The notes: generated by a model from the sequence alone, not told the origin. DNA of 64,000 bases from Owenia fusiformis (GCA_903813345.2 CAIIXF020000003.1:30955248-31019247); one strand, 5' to 3'; positions 24,001 through 35,985 are shown, numbered from the stretch's first letter. Numbers and translations: made by a program.

Positions 24001-27000
24001 GCGGGAACCATCCTACATGTCCTATGGGAGTTTGAACTCAATGCGTATACAAACTGACACATTCGTTCAAAATTTACTTTGATCTGTGTGTAATTCTTTC
24101 AGTATTTTATGCTATAATAACACGATCTGTGTGGCATTTCAACATTCTTTGGATTTTTGGAAAGTGATTTGAGTCTATGGAATTTATTTTGTATATTAAT
24201 GCAGCTCCAAGCTCAGCTCAATGAATAACTAATTGTAAAGAAATTGCAATTTAGAAAGCCAATGGAATACAGTTACTACATTGAAGATCTATATTTTGAC
24301 CCATGAAAATGCAATGTCACTTGAGAAGAGTTCAAAATCTAGAACGGGGACTAAGATAATTTAACTTCAATTTAAGTTGGAAAATTATTAACTACTGAAG
24401 TAGGCCTTATAGATCTAGTAACCTATGATAAAAATGAGATCACCTCATTATACTGATGGGCATTGTAACGAAAACCAATATACCCATGTGCTTTGTACCG
24501 AAAACCATTGCCGTATACCAACACAATGATTTTGTGATGTAAAAAGCCTAATATGATAAGAGTAGAAGAGTATGATAAGTATTATTGAAAATCATCCACA
24601 TTTAATCAGGAAGACCAGGCAAGAAATAGCAGCAAAATACTGGTATAGGCTTTATCAAGGAAGGGACACTCAAAACTGCAAACACTCTAAAATCATAGCC
24701 TAAGTCAAGCCTTCGTGTACATGTTGTTAGTCCGCGAAAATATTATTAAAGATTAGTTTGGAACAAAATACATTTAAGAATACAATGTAAGCTTTCCAAT
24801 GGTGTGCGAAATGTGTGGGTACATAGCTATTTCATTTTCAAATCGTAAACAATAGATGTTCTCCTATTTTGCACGTAATGTTGTTAGTCTGCGAAGATAT
24901 TTGTGATTTATTATTAAATATGTTATGATTTATTAATGATGAATTTATTGTGATTTATTATTCTATGCGTAACACTTAATTTCCCAGTCCCTGAATATTG
25001 ATTTGAATTGTTATGAACGAGATTAAAGAACACTAAATAAGCTTTCCAATGACGTGCTGTATATGTGGCTAGCTATTTCAAATCATATGTAGTATTGTCA
25101 GTCAGCAAAAAATGTTGTGTCATCTATTTAAATAAATAAAGTTCAATGCGTAACGGATTTAAGAAGACCAGATAAGCTTTCCAATGAGTGTTGTATATGT
25201 GGCTACCTATTTCAAATCATAAAAATGTACGTACTGTTGTCAGTTCATGAAAATATTTCATCATCTATTTCATAATGCATTACATTTAATTTCAATTCAA
25301 TTTACTGTATTTTCTTTTTACATTTTTAGCCCGTTTCTCTGCCCTCGAGAAAGGACCCTTAAATTATGCTAGACAACATAGAATAAATGTTTTTAATTGG
25401 ATTTCATTTTCGAAGATTGTTCTAAATGTTCCATGAGGCAGTGTTAGGCGCATTACATTGTTTTCCGAATAAATAGTCTCAAAATAGATGTTCTCTTGTT
25501 TTGTAAGGATTTTTCGTCAATTCTAATCAATGAATATCATGTGTCAAAACTTGAAAACTGTCTAATATTTTACTCCAAATAAACGTGAAATATGTGTTCG
25601 CTAGTTTGACTATCAATTAAGTTTTAAGCATTGTCTTTTAAAGGTTACATGCAGATAGTTACACATAGGAAGACTTTTCGGTACAATGCACCTCAGTATT
25701 ATTACATTTGGTATAACGCCTTTCGGTACAATGTGGGTCGGTATAATGAGCTTCGATATAATGCGCGTCAGTATAATGGGTTTCAGTATAATGCATGGAC
25801 CCCATAAATACTAACTCATGTACATATACTTCCATTAAAGTAAACCAAAATGTTTTAATCCATTCATGAATCATGTACTAAGAAAAGGTTTATATCTTAT
25901 TTAAATTGCAATAATTTTACTTACACTGTGACTCCCAAAAATAACTTATAAAAAATGTATGTACCTTTAGTTATTTTGGTTGTACAGTGAATTATATTGG
26001 AAGGTACAGCGAATTTGTTTCAAGATAATCCACCCTATGCATTTTTTCATATCCTACCCAGTTGTCCGAAACCCAGTTCTCCGAAAATTAGGGGGATCTT
26101 GTTTGAAAAATACAATTTTTTTAAATGAATCTCGTTGTCGCAACCTCTGCGAATCACAACATAACATTGGAATAACGTTGACATCATTGCAAAATTAGGC
26201 TAAATATGTTAAGTCAAGACGTTAATTTTTTAATGTTTAGCCTACGAAAGTTCATATACAGGTGATATAGATGTTGAAACAAACAAAGTTAAATTATGTT
26301 ATTCTCATTGTAAAATGGCGTTTACACAACATACATAGGGGCCTACAATTTTTAAACCAATTTTCTTTATGGCCCATGGGCCTTTTTTGAGAGGGAACAA
26401 CATTTTTCCAATGGGTGATGGGCGTTCATAAAAGGAAAAATAGCTTTCCCAAGCCAGTGGGCATTTATTTAGTAAAGTTGACATGTACATCTTTTGAAAC
26501 CAAAACTTATTCTTCACTTACGTACTCTGTTCGAGAAATAGAGATTAAATTAAAAGGATGTTCAAAGTGAGTACATGGCGAAAATGAAACTTCTTGCGAA
26601 TGGGAGAACATCCATTTTGATACGAGGACAGCCAGCCTGCCTTCGTTTCCAGTTGATCCCAAGTTATTAAGTTAAGAATGTTTTGTTCTTTTACGATTTG
26701 ATAAAATACAGAGACTAAGAAATTAAATGCGACGAAATATTTTGACAACGTAATATGTATACTGTTTTATTCTTAAAGTACTATATGCGTAAACTTATTT
26801 TATCTGTTTCAAAATGATTCATTTTATTTTGCCTATATAAAAGAGATTGAAGAAGATAAGATAAACTGTTCCGTAGTGTTTTGATAACCTTTTTTTAGAA
26901 TCACAATGTAAAATAAATCCCCCGTTCCTGCCCTTCTGGTAACGCGTGCAATGGATGCAATTCAAAGTGAGAGAGAGATCTATGAACATCAGAATGCGTC

Positions 27001-29807
27001 CATGCCATTAATTTGGCCAAATACATGGCATGAAACTGGCCTAAGCTTAAGTACGTCTCCCCTTTCTCTGGTAAATTATGACTATATTTTTCGGAGTAAT
27101 GGGTTTCGGACAAGTGGGTTTCGGACAACTGGGTTTCGGAGAAGTGGGTTTCGGAGAACTGGGTTTCGGAGAACTGGGTTTCAGAGAACTGGGTTTCGGA
27201 CAACTGGGGTGCACCCACCCAAAATAACTTATAAGTTGTACTGTAAGTTATTTCAGCTGTGAAGGTGAATTTTGTGTAATTTTGTATCTACTCTTGTTTC
27301 AGATGAGGAATGTCCTCCACTGAAGAAAGATGTACTGAGGTTATACAGTATGAGATTCTGCACTTCAAATCATTCAATGACTTATATTGTTTCAGATGAG
27401 GAATGTCCCCCACTGAAGAAAGATGTACTGAGGTTATACAGTATGAGATTCTGCACTTCAAATCATTCAATGACTAATATGTTTCAGATGAGGAATGTCC
27501 CCCACTGAAGAAAGATGTACTGAGGTTATACAGTATGAGATTCTGCACTTCAAATCATTCAATGACTTATATTGTTTCAGATGAGGAATGTCCCCCACTG
27601 GAGAAAGATGTACTGAGGTTATACAGTATGAGATTCTGCACTTCAAATCATTCAATGACTTATATTGTTTCAGATGAGGAATGTCCCCCACTGGAGAAAG
27701 ATGTACTGAGGTTATACAGTATGAGATTCTGCACTTCAAATCATTCAATGACTTATATTGTTTCAGGTGAGGAATGTCCTCCATTAAAGAAAGATGTACT
27801 GAGGTTATACAGTATGAGATTCTGTCCATATGCACAGAGAACCCGTCTAATGTTAGAACACAAAAACATAAAGTGAGCATATATGTAAGGAATTGGCCAC
27901 CATCGTCTTATGGACATCTCATTCCCTAGATAACTTATGTTACTCATCCCTAGACAACTCAACCCTAAACAATCCTTATGTCTGTCAATCTTTTGATTCA
28001 TTAATACAATTCTGGACTAGACATTATACAAAAATGACCTTGATATATATTCAATAACTAACATGAAAATTTAATTAGAAACCGAGAGCTTGTCCCAATT
28101 AAGTAATGGGTGATATAATTATTGAGGGTAGTCTGAATGCATTTTTTCAATATATCCATGTTTTATTTTACATTGGCATTCATGATTATCCTTTTCAACA
28201 TAATTCTTTTTAAGATATGAAACAATCAATGTGAACCTGAAGAAAAAACCAAAGTGGATTTATGCGTTGAATGCTTCTGGGAAAGTTCCAATTCTACAGC
28301 TGAATGATGATGTCATCTACGAGTCATTTGCAACGTGTGAGTGGCTGGATGATGTGTTTCCTGGGCCTCGCCTCACCCCTGAAGACCAGAAAACTAGAAT
28401 CAGGGACAGAATGCTTATGTATGGCTTCTCAGAGGTATAAAATAACTTTGATCTTTGACTTTGTTTAAAACACAGTCTTTCATATTAAATATTCTTCTTC
28501 TTGGCTTTTAATCGCTCCCTTGGGTGCTATATTGTGATCAGTTTGCCTGGTGGTCAGGTGGGTGGTCAGGCGTCCCGATAAATCTTGTCTACAGGGTTCC
28601 AGCAAAACCATTACAGGATTCATCTGAAATTTTCATGGATGTTTATATGGATGAAAGTTTAGAACGGATTAATGGGTAAATTTAAGGTGGCCATTTTGGA
28701 TTTTCCATCCTAAAATCTTGTTTGTCAATGCTTGCCTACAGGTTTCCAGCCAAACTGTTTCGTGTTTCATCTGAAATTTTCAGGTTTGTTTCTATGCGTG
28801 AAAGTTTAAAACTGACAAGTTTTTGGGCAGTCTGGGTAATTGTTAGGGTGGTCGTTTTGAATATTCTGTCCCAAAAACTGTATTCTATTCAATGGCGTGA
28901 TCCCATTCACTGTGATCCAATTCACTGAGTGTCTTGTCATTTTGCAGATCATTCCTCAGTTTTATGCTATCGGGCGAGAGGAGGACAAGACAAGAGCAAT
29001 AAAGAAGTTCAAGAGATTGTTAAAGCCTTATGAAGATGTCTTAACTGGTGACTTTTTTGGGGGTAAGTGTGCTACAAATAATAGTAATGTTAATGAAGCT
29101 CAAGAGATTTCTATAAAGCATTATGAAATTGTTTTAACTGGTGACCACTTTTCTTGAAATAAAGACACAAAAACCACAAAACTGCTAGGTTGATATACTA
29201 AACTACTTTTATTTCACTCTTTGAAATGAAACATAACATTATTACTGGCAGTTTGATCTGAAGCAGAGTAATCAATTTTATCAGTTTAACAAATTTGGCC
29301 CCCCTCTCCCATCACCAAACCATTTGCTACACTTTTGAAATGTTTACTAGTCTCACACTTTCAGAGAAACTGAAAAAGGATTTCAACACAATTTGATAAA
29401 ACATTTTAATTTTGTATTATACATTCCACCATAACATTATGTAAATATCCTCATTTTGAAAAATGTAATTCATTTTATTGGTAATGCTTATTGCAATCAT
29501 AAAATTCTCATGATATTATGCAATTGATTTACATAATCAGTTATGAATTATAGGTAGTGCTCCAAACTTACTCGACTTTAACATATGGCCATGGATTGAG
29601 AGATTGGGTGTATTGAAAGCTAAAGCAGGCTTTGAACTGAGCCCAAAAGAATTCCCTAAGTTCACTCAATGGATTTGCGACATGCATGAATTGCCAGCTG
29701 TCAAGAGTACACGGTTTAATGATCAAGATCACACATATTTCCTCAGCACTGTATTTCAAGGCGAACCTGAGTTTGATTATGGTTTAGTCCCAACTGCTCA
29801 ACTTTAA
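21067..29807 (+). CDS. Glutathione S-transferase omega (isoform with first terminal exon)
   Basis: Exons 21067-21094, 27767-27872, 28215-28434, 28948-29062 and 29554-29807 total 723 bp, or 240 residues plus stop, the normal GSTO length. The product begins MPRETTYGPG and continues GEECPPLKKDVLRLYSMRFC. The thioredoxin fold carries the omega-type catalytic Cys in RFCPYAQR, the cis-Pro glutathione-site loop GKVPIL and the YESFATCEWLDD segment. The helical domain begins LLDFNIWPWIERLG, as in omega GSTs. Omega enzymes perform thioltransferase and dehydroascorbate reductase reactions with glutathione in the cytosol. Intron 1 is 6.7 kb and contains a hAT-like element. Exon 2 is preceded by five partial copies of itself, and a second terminal exon follows at 30110. 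Confidence 0.9.
21166..23706. mobile_element. hAT-like non-autonomous element with inverted tandem arrays
   Basis: The terminal inverted repeat TAGGGTGGTCCAAAATATGG is mirrored at the right end. Exact 8-bp duplications ATATGTAT lie at 21158-21165 and 23707-23714, which is the hAT signature. Each arm contains tandem copies of a roughly 210-bp unit (CATGGGAAATTTACCCACG, CCTGGTATAA, TTATTACTTCATAATACTAG): about four in the left arm and, inverted, about four in the right. The centre (22070-22960) is different sequence holding a nested TTAA-flanked MITE and a 67-codon open frame (22471-22671) of unknown nature. No transposase was recognised. Confidence 0.88.
22206..22466. mobile_element. Nested TTAA-flanked MITE
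   Basis: GGTAATTC at the left and GAATTACC at the right are both flanked by TTAA (22202-22205 and 22467-22470). Internal GGAACACATAACTCATTCC and GGAATGAGTTCC also pair. TTAA duplications suggest a piggyBac- or Kolobok-type origin. It lies inside the hAT-like element, so it inserted later. Confidence 0.6.
23715..24680. other. GST intron 1 sequence without recognised feature
   Basis: AT-rich intronic DNA with no exon, RNA gene or clear repeat recognised. Confidence 0.5.
24690..25300. repeat. Degenerate tandem repeat, 130-260 bp spacing
   Basis: TAAGCTTTCCAATG recurs at about 24788, 25038 and 25173. It is followed by TATGTGGCTA-type words, TATTTCAAATC and GTTGTCAGT..TGAAAATATTTCATC. Copies are diverged and of unequal length. 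The array lies in GST intron 1. Confidence 0.65.
25672..25800. repeat. Short tandem repeat, about 16-18 bp
   Basis: Units of the form CGGTATAATG with spacers, for example GGTATAATGAGCTTCGATAT, recur about seven times. The translated pattern TEAHYTD has no functional meaning. Confidence 0.75.
25935..27240. repeat. Block bounded by CCCAAAATAACTTATAA copies
   Basis: Near-identical CCCAAAAATAACTTATAA (about 25936) and CCCAAAATAACTTATAA (about 27219) flank 1.3 kb. The inner ends carry related CGGA-type units, one or two at 26058-26085 and an array at 27090-27210. The flanking word is also partly palindromic with nearby sequence, so it may be a small MITE present twice rather than a target duplication. 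No gene is seen between. Confidence 0.4.
27090..27210. repeat. 16-bp tandem array
   Basis: Seven to eight units of GGGTTTCGGAGAACTG, with ACAAGT/ACAACT/GAAGT variants, lie directly upstream of the GST acceptor array. Two related units in the opposite orientation occur at 26058-26085. Confidence 0.9.
27290..27766 (+). repeat. Tandem copies of the GST exon 2 acceptor and exon start
   Basis: Five partial copies at about 93-bp spacing precede the true exon 2. Each contains TTGTTTCAG, the first roughly 57 bp of the exon up to the codons MRFC, then CACTTCAAATCATTCAATGA. They replace the real continuation CCPYAQR-type coding. 93 bp equals 31 codons, so the frame stays open through several copies. 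Copies are nearly identical, indicating recent tandem duplication. Each could act as an alternative acceptor, but none includes the residues after the catalytic Cys. Confidence 0.92.
28500..28900. repeat. Two related dispersed-repeat fragments in GST intron 3
   Basis: CATCTGAAATTTTCATGGAT near 28620 and CATCTGAAATTTTCAGGTTT near 28768 share flanking words (CTACAGG.TTCCAGC, TGAAAGTTTA). They form a diverged direct duplication of an interspersed repeat. Confidence 0.55.
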
Positions 29808-30109
29808 AATTTGAGGTAACCATTATAAGGAAGAAAATGACTTTTATTGAGAATTTTTAAACAATTGTGTCATTATTTCAATTTTATTTTCCAGCTGTCC
29901 TGGCTTTATTTCAGAACAATTCTTCCATTTTAAAAATTATTTGGCAAAAAATGAAACAGCTGAAACACATATTTTCAACAAAAGCTCCAATACGGACAGC
30001 AGAATCCAGAGATTTAGCTGTTCTGCCTTCTACAATACCTCAATCCATGGCTCAAACAATTCAATTCTCCGAATAATATAATGGACAACATATTCTAAAT
30101 ATTTTCCAG

Positions 30110-30357
30110 GAAAACAGCCAGGTTTCTTGGACTTCATAATTTGGCCCTGGTTTGAGCGTTTAGGAGCTTTAAATCAATTATCAGGCTTCCAACTTGATGC
30201 CAATGAAAATCCAAGGATTGTTGGCTGGATTTCCCGAATGTTTCACCTCCCAGCTGTGGTGAAGACAATGTTTGGAGATGATGCACATGTTAACTTTATG
30301 GTGACCCTCGGTGCAGGTGCACCTGACTATGATTATGGATTAACTGCTCACCTTTAA
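30110..30357 (+). CDS. Alternative terminal exon of the omega GST
   Basis: Acceptor ATTTTCCAG at 30109; the exon enters in the same phase as 29554 and ends in TAA at 30357. It encodes KQPGFLDFIIWPWFERLGAL and ends GAPDYDYGLTAHL, parallel to the first terminal exon but clearly diverged. Splicing exon 4 (28948-29062) to this exon gives a 238-residue protein with the same thioredoxin domain and a different helical domain. It is intact, and no separate upstream exons exist between 29807 and 30110, which favours mutually exclusive alternative 3' exons over a second gene. Confidence 0.8.
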
Positions 30358-30814
30358 CGATATAACAGTATTGACTTTTTACCTTACCTCCAGTTCAAAA
30401 ACACAAAAATAATTCAGTTCAAAAACAAATGGGTATGGTGTGATTTGAATACTGCTTTGATTTGGTGCTATTTAATTTGGTGGATTGGGCCAGAAAGGGC
30501 AAATTTTGAAATTTTGGCTGCTACTTAATTTGGCAGATCCCATCTAGTTTTTCAAAAATCAATCTCAATAACAATATACTTGCCATTCTTTAGATCATTG
30601 GATCACTTGGATCACATCATTCTTAGCCAAATCCAGTTGAAATATTAACAGTAACTAGAATCAATAATCTAACAAGTAACTGAGTAAAGGGGGTTGATGC
30701 TTAGCAACTCTGATCCCAAAATACACCAAAATTATTATTTTCAATTATTGCAGTGTTCCCAAGTTTTTATCAAAGTTCTGATGGCCCATACACTGTAGGT
30801 TTATTTTTTATATA

Positions 30815-31056
30815 CAGTTTGGAACATAAATAAATGACAGGTGGATTTTCTATCTAATCACCATTTCATAACCATGGTCGTCTGAAAGCTCATAGTTTCC
30901 AATATTGTCTAGATACATATCCCCTAAAATTTGTATATTTTACATTTTGTATAATTTCATCCACTGATGTATGGCTCCTTGAAAATTCTCTTATTTTTTA
31001 CATGGGAAATCCTCACTTCAGTAAATCCACCTGTCATTTATTTATGTTCCAAACTG
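30815..31056. mobile_element. Mariner-type MITE
   Basis: Inverted repeats of about 35 bp begin CAGTTTGGAACATAAATAAA and are flanked by TA on both sides (30813-30814, 31057-31058). The 242-bp length and TA duplication fit a Tc1/mariner-derived MITE. Confidence 0.85.
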
Positions 31057-31069
31057 TACAGTCCAAATT

Positions 31070-32022
31070 TGAAATTAAGCCCTTTTAAATCTCCCTGTAT
31101 ACTGTTGCTGAAAATCCTCACAAGGCAATCATATAAGATATTTTCTTTGATTCAATAGGCCTGACACCATAGGCCTGACATCAGGTGAGCCTTCTAACTT
31201 GACATCATGTCATAACAACCTGTTGGCAGTATTCTGAAGAAAGATGCACAATACAGATAAATGTATATTACAGATTCTATTTTTATAATTGTACAAATTA
31301 TATTCATTCAAATATACAATGAAATAAATTATTTACTTAAACATATTTGGCATTGTGTTGTTAGAATACAGTAAATTAGCTTTTCCATTAAGCCCTTCAA
31401 AGTTAAAATTGTTTAATATCCTATCTCTCATAAGATTCGGGCAATGATAGGATGCGAAACAGATGGTCTGACTTGTAAATGTCCAACATTGATTGTTAAT
31501 TTTTTAATCCTAGAAAATAAATTTCAAAATGTCCACAAAATAGCCAAAAGATCTTCCAGATATTCCTCAATTTAAAACTTGAAATAAATCCCATTCAGGT
31601 GAGCTACAGGTATATTTACATAAAAGTACTATTGTTGTATTTCAAAGTAAACTCAAACATCATTCACTTAACCTTATTCAGAAAGATGAGTATAGCAGTA
31701 GACTCAGTGACACAAAAATCAAATGATCCATTATCTAGAATCAGGATCTTAAATGACTGCCATCCAGTTCAATTTTTCTTCTGAATACTTGACATCCAAA
31801 AACTGCAATGTCGTAAAATTCTAGATTTACAGTACATGTACTTGTCTGTGATAGCTGAAGATTGTACAATATGAGCAATAAGACATGCCTCGGATAAGTT
31901 AATTGCCATTTCAAACTGTTATCAATAGGTAAAACTTTTCACGTACTAGTATATGAGTCCTGGTTATCAGGGTTAGAAAAAACAATCAGTAATGGCAATG
32001 ATTAATGTCAATCTTGCTTTGA
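31070..32022. other. Intergenic stretch between GST and TMEM70
   Basis: The two genes converge here, so the stretch should contain both 3' untranslated regions. AATAAA-type signals occur, for example near 31322, but no cleavage site can be assigned. No other gene is seen. Confidence 0.5.
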
Positions 32023-32676
32023 TCACTCTTGCTTTGTTTCCCTTTGTTCCTTGGGAACCTCCCAATCAAATGGCTTGTCATACCCGACCATGTGCATGTA
32101 AGCATCAGGGTTGGAAAAGTAGTTCATATCCATGAATAGTGATGTGTTGCCATTGACAACCATACTGGTAAATGCCCCAGGGACTTCTGGGACATGTACA
32201 TCCTTTGCTTTAAATGTGTGTTCTCTTTTCCGTAAAAATAATGAATATGTGGTCGCTGTAAATTCCTTTGACACAGGATGGAGGTATACTGTTGAAACAT
32301 ATTTCTTTGTAACGTAATGTAACAACAGTGGAGTACAGAATATGAAGAATCCCAGAATTCCACCAAGTCCCAGGGTGAGAGTAAGCGAATACTGCGATTG
32401 TATAATAAAATATGGTTGAAACGCAAGTCCCATTCCACTTGTCACCAGAGAAAATACTTTGATCCTCTTAACCATGGATGTTAGTGGTCCATTATACACC
32501 AGTTCACCTTTCACTGGGTCTATAGACGGAGGATCTTTCGAGAATATTCCAAGTCTCGAAGTAGACAGTGAGAATTGCCTACAGTGCAGCTGGGAAGTTT
32601 GTGCTAATGAGTTGCATAGTACATAAGGCCTTTTTCCTCCAGAAAGTGATGTCACATCTGTTGTACATACCGGATG
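32023..32676 (-). CDS. TMEM70: TMEM70, mitochondrial complex assembly factor (main exon)
   Basis: A minus-strand exon entered through acceptor AATATTTCAG (exon begins at 32676) encodes about 217 residues to the stop at 32023. It shows the TMEM70 plan: GELVYNGPLTSMVKRIKVFS, a first membrane segment (SGMGLAFQPYFI), a second (LGGILGFFIFCTPLLLHYVTK), then a matrix tail with KEFTATTYSLFL and DAYMHMVGYDKPF. TMEM70 is an inner mitochondrial membrane hairpin protein that assists ATP synthase and complex I assembly. No in-frame ATG precedes the conserved region here. The initiator and most of the presequence must therefore lie in an upstream exon (above 32676), which I could not locate. Confidence 0.88.
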   Translation of the reverse strand, partial: HPVCTTDVTSLSGGKRPYVLCNSLAQTSQLHCRQFSLSTSRLGIFSKDPPSIDPVKGELVYNGPLTSMVKRIKVFSLVTSGMGLAFQPYFIIQSQYSLTLTLGLGGILGFFIFCTPLLLHYVTKKYVSTVYLHPVSKEFTATTYSLFLRKREHTFKAKDVHVPEVPGAFTSMVVNGNTSLFMDMNYFSNPDAYMHMVGYDKPFDWEVPKEQRETKQE

Positions 32677-35600
32677 CTGAAATATTTACAAAGGATAATC
32701 ATATTTTTGTTGAGACATGATATGTGATCCTGGTCATGTAAATGATATTGCCTGGTGATAGGAAGAAATGAATGGAGGGGGGAGTAGCTGATTTTCTCCA
32801 GAAAATTCAACAAAATTCGAAGATTTATTTTTTCTAGAGAAAGTACACAATTGAATTGCTAAATGAATATGTGCATGACACAGGGAAATATGTTACATCT
32901 TCTTGGATTTTTTGGTCTGAAAGGCTTCTAAGATCTATTAAAAAGTCGCAGCTTCGCCAATGTGCAAATGCCAATGTTTTGGGTAAAAATCTAGTAGATT
33001 TGTTGAATTTTTTGCAAAAATTGACTACTCCTCCTCCATTCATTTTCTCCAATCACGGTATGTATATATGAAACCAGTAAAACTGACTGAAGGTCTTATG
33101 TAAGCTAGGGGTTATCTCGTACCAGGACCATCTCTTCATTCTGATCAATGCATATAAAAGGAAGCTCCATCATTTTCCAAAAGTAGAACTTTAACGGGGC
33201 TAGTTAGGTAATGTTCGTAATATGTTCGGAAATAATTTGGAAAGTTGATGGCAGACATTTTTAAGTTACTCGTTGATTTAAAGATTAAAGATTGAAGTGT
33301 ATATTACTGCAATTTGAGAGAGCATTTCTGGTGGTGAATCGATGGAGGTAAGAAATATGTGGGGCCTTGCGCCGTTTTTGAGACTTTTGAAAAACATTTT
33401 AATGTGTGCTGTTATGGATCCACTGCAAGATCAGAGTGAAGAGATGGTCTTGGTACGAGATAAAGCTACTACTTTTTTCATGGCCTGACTGCGTCAGTAG
33501 AACTTGAAATATAAGAGTTACTACAGTACTTGATTGAAATTTATGTAAATGCTTTTTTGACTTTTCCATTTTTTCTTGTGTTGACTTCTGAGAAGGTGTT
33601 GCCAAAATCACGAAATAATGTATTGACCCCTGAACTTTAATTTGATGACATGTCATTCAACCATGTCTGATGTGGAAATAATTAGGATATTAAAAAAGAA
33701 TGTTTTGCTGTCGTTTGCAGACAAGTTTAGGACAGGACAGAGGAGGATGGCCTGTTCTAAGATGCAAGAAACTGCATGATCTTCAGTGGACAAAATGCTG
33801 TGCAGAAAGTATGAATCATGGGTTGTCTGCTGTATTAGTCTATTAATACAGTAGGACCTATTTGTGATGCTTTATAATTAAGACCAAAATACAGAGGTGC
33901 AAATCATAAAATCAATGAACAAACATTCAATTTTCACATATGTTCGGTAGTTTTTCGTCTTGAAACTTTCAGATCTTACAAGGGCATCATTCATATTTTA
34001 ACTCTTGGACATTATGCTAAATACTCAGTGGTTGATGCAACAGAGGTGATATGGTTTCATTGAAATGTGTGTTTTAACCTCTATTATCTAAAAGTATGCT
34101 GCTTGATCCAAAAATTGATTCATTTCTAAATTTTGGCCATATTCTTCAATTTTTCTTTATATACAGCAGCGTTATATCTTGCCTACCTTTCGTCAGTTCA
34201 CCACATGAAAGTGAATAGAATTCCGTCAAATGAAATACATCAACATTTCTCTACATTTTTTCTTCTAAACCTGACGAGCCGAATGATTCTAAGAATGTGA
34301 TGTCACCAGACAGAATGGCCTCGTTCACATGTAGGGAGACAAGGTAGTTCTAACGCAGCTGCCATTTTTTAAAAGAACGTTGTATAAAAGTATTTTCACC
34401 CCCGTTAGATAAACCATGGGCTTTCAATTAGAAGGGTATGCAACTCTGTGTAATAAACATGAGACTTTCAAAATGAGTCATGCCATGTTTCCCTTTTTAT
34501 GGTAATATTTCAAAAAGTATTAGATACGGTAAGTGCATATTAGTTTGAGTATTATTTTGAATAAAAATCAATTCTCAATACAGCAATATACTTTAAAGCA
34601 TAAAATATGTTCAATCTCATGTAAAAGTAAACAACAAAAAAGACCAATAAGAATGAGAGGTATCAAGATGTTCTCTTTGAGTATTGCATTGTGGGTAGTT
34701 ATTCAAGAACACATTCCAATAAAAACATAATTTGTGGGAGAATGTTCACTTTCATTATTGCCATAATTATGAAGAATTCCATTTTTTATTAAATTACCAA
34801 TATGTATGCAGATAATCATGTTTTTAATTTTGAGTTCTTTCTTAAGGTACAGCTGGAAAATAACATTTTGGATAAAATGGTACAAATGGATAAAAGTTAA
34901 TCGAGTCTCTAGCCAAATTACTTGGCTAGAAGACATGGTATGTGGACCACCATGCACTAGTGAAAGCATTGATTCTGGAGTAAGCTTTTTTAAAATGTTA
35001 TTCTTAAAATTGTAATGAGAATATTTCATCAAATAGAATGTAAACGAATACTATCCTTTGTGAGATATTGCATGCTTTCATCTAAACTTAAAATCATTTG
35101 GTCTGCCGTTTATAAAAACATCTGTTGAGGTTGATATTTATCTCGCTTTAGCGAAAAACAAAATGGCCGCTTTTACCGAAGGATCATTTTCAAAAGATTG
35201 CTCTTAGAAAAGACTAAATAAAACCCGATGTAGATGGTCATATGAACTAAGACTACATACTAAGTTCAATGAAGGTATGTTTATTACATTTTAGTTAATT
35301 CATAGCAACAGTCCACACAGGATAGCGTAAAAAGCAATAAAACAAACAGGGCTTGATGATAACGTAAGGCCACACTGTGACCGAAGAATAAGGTAAGATA
35401 AAAGCACTCTGCCATAAAACTCTGTGATATATCGAATGTAAGTAGGCTAAATGATTTAGAAGGATTACTTGAACCATAGGCAAAGGCCGATAGGAATAAT
35501 TTTTAAATAAAGATGGCATGGTGGTCGATCTTTGTTTATTTATATTCTCTTCAGGTAATCAACGGGAGCCGAAGTGGCACTTTTAAAATCCACATTTCGC

Positions 35601-35700
35601 CACTAAATGCCCATCGTTCTTGTTAAACAGCCCTACTGTTTGATAAAAGACATACCCATATACATACCAAGTGTGTAGTGTCGATCAAACACTAACTGAA
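32677..35700. other. Intergenic and upstream sequence, no gene assigned
   Basis: It should contain the TMEM70 first exon (minus) and possibly a 5' untranslated exon of TBC1D31 (plus); a weak candidate is ATGGAG/GTAAGAA at 33342-33350. Otherwise AT-rich, with no repeat structure recognised. Confidence 0.4.
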
Positions 35701-35739
35701 ATAGGCATAATATGCCTAAGAACAGCAAAGTTGCGGTTT

Positions 35740-35985
35740 GCGAAATTGGCCATGGCAGATTTCCGGAAGTAGTAATTATTCACTTCTCTCTTCGATTAGA
35801 CGTTTATTCTCAAACATTAACAAACGATCTGAAATGACTTTTTCGTATTTTTAGAAAGTTTTTAGAATGGTATGCTATTTTTAAGGCTTCGCTAAAAATC
35901 GGTAAGTACCAATTGTATGCTTTGCGCATGCGCAGAATCAATAAACACTTGATTCCTGCCATGGCCAATTTCGCAAAGCGGGACA
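35740..35985. mobile_element. MITE with internal NRF1-like site
   Basis: TTTGCGAAATTGGCCATGGC near 35736 is mirrored by GCCATGGCCAATTTCGCAAA near 35957. Weaker outward pairing of AACAGCAAAG and its counterpart extends the arms. Inside, TGCGCATGCGCA (35923-35934) is a perfect NRF1-type palindrome. No target duplication was defined. Confidence 0.6.

Noticed and set aside
26901-27218. ORFs with SETQFSETQ and FRRTGFRR repeats
   Set aside because: Arise from the 16-bp GGGTTTCGGAGAACTG array; low-complexity non-coding DNA.
27467-27880. 137-aa minus-strand ORF across the GST acceptor array
   Set aside because: Antisense of the tandem exon-2 copies; the plus-strand reading matches omega GST.
32132-32438. 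ORFs overlapping the TMEM70 exon on both strands
   Set aside because: Alternative-frame shadows; only the 32023-32676 minus frame shows conserved TMEM70 segments.
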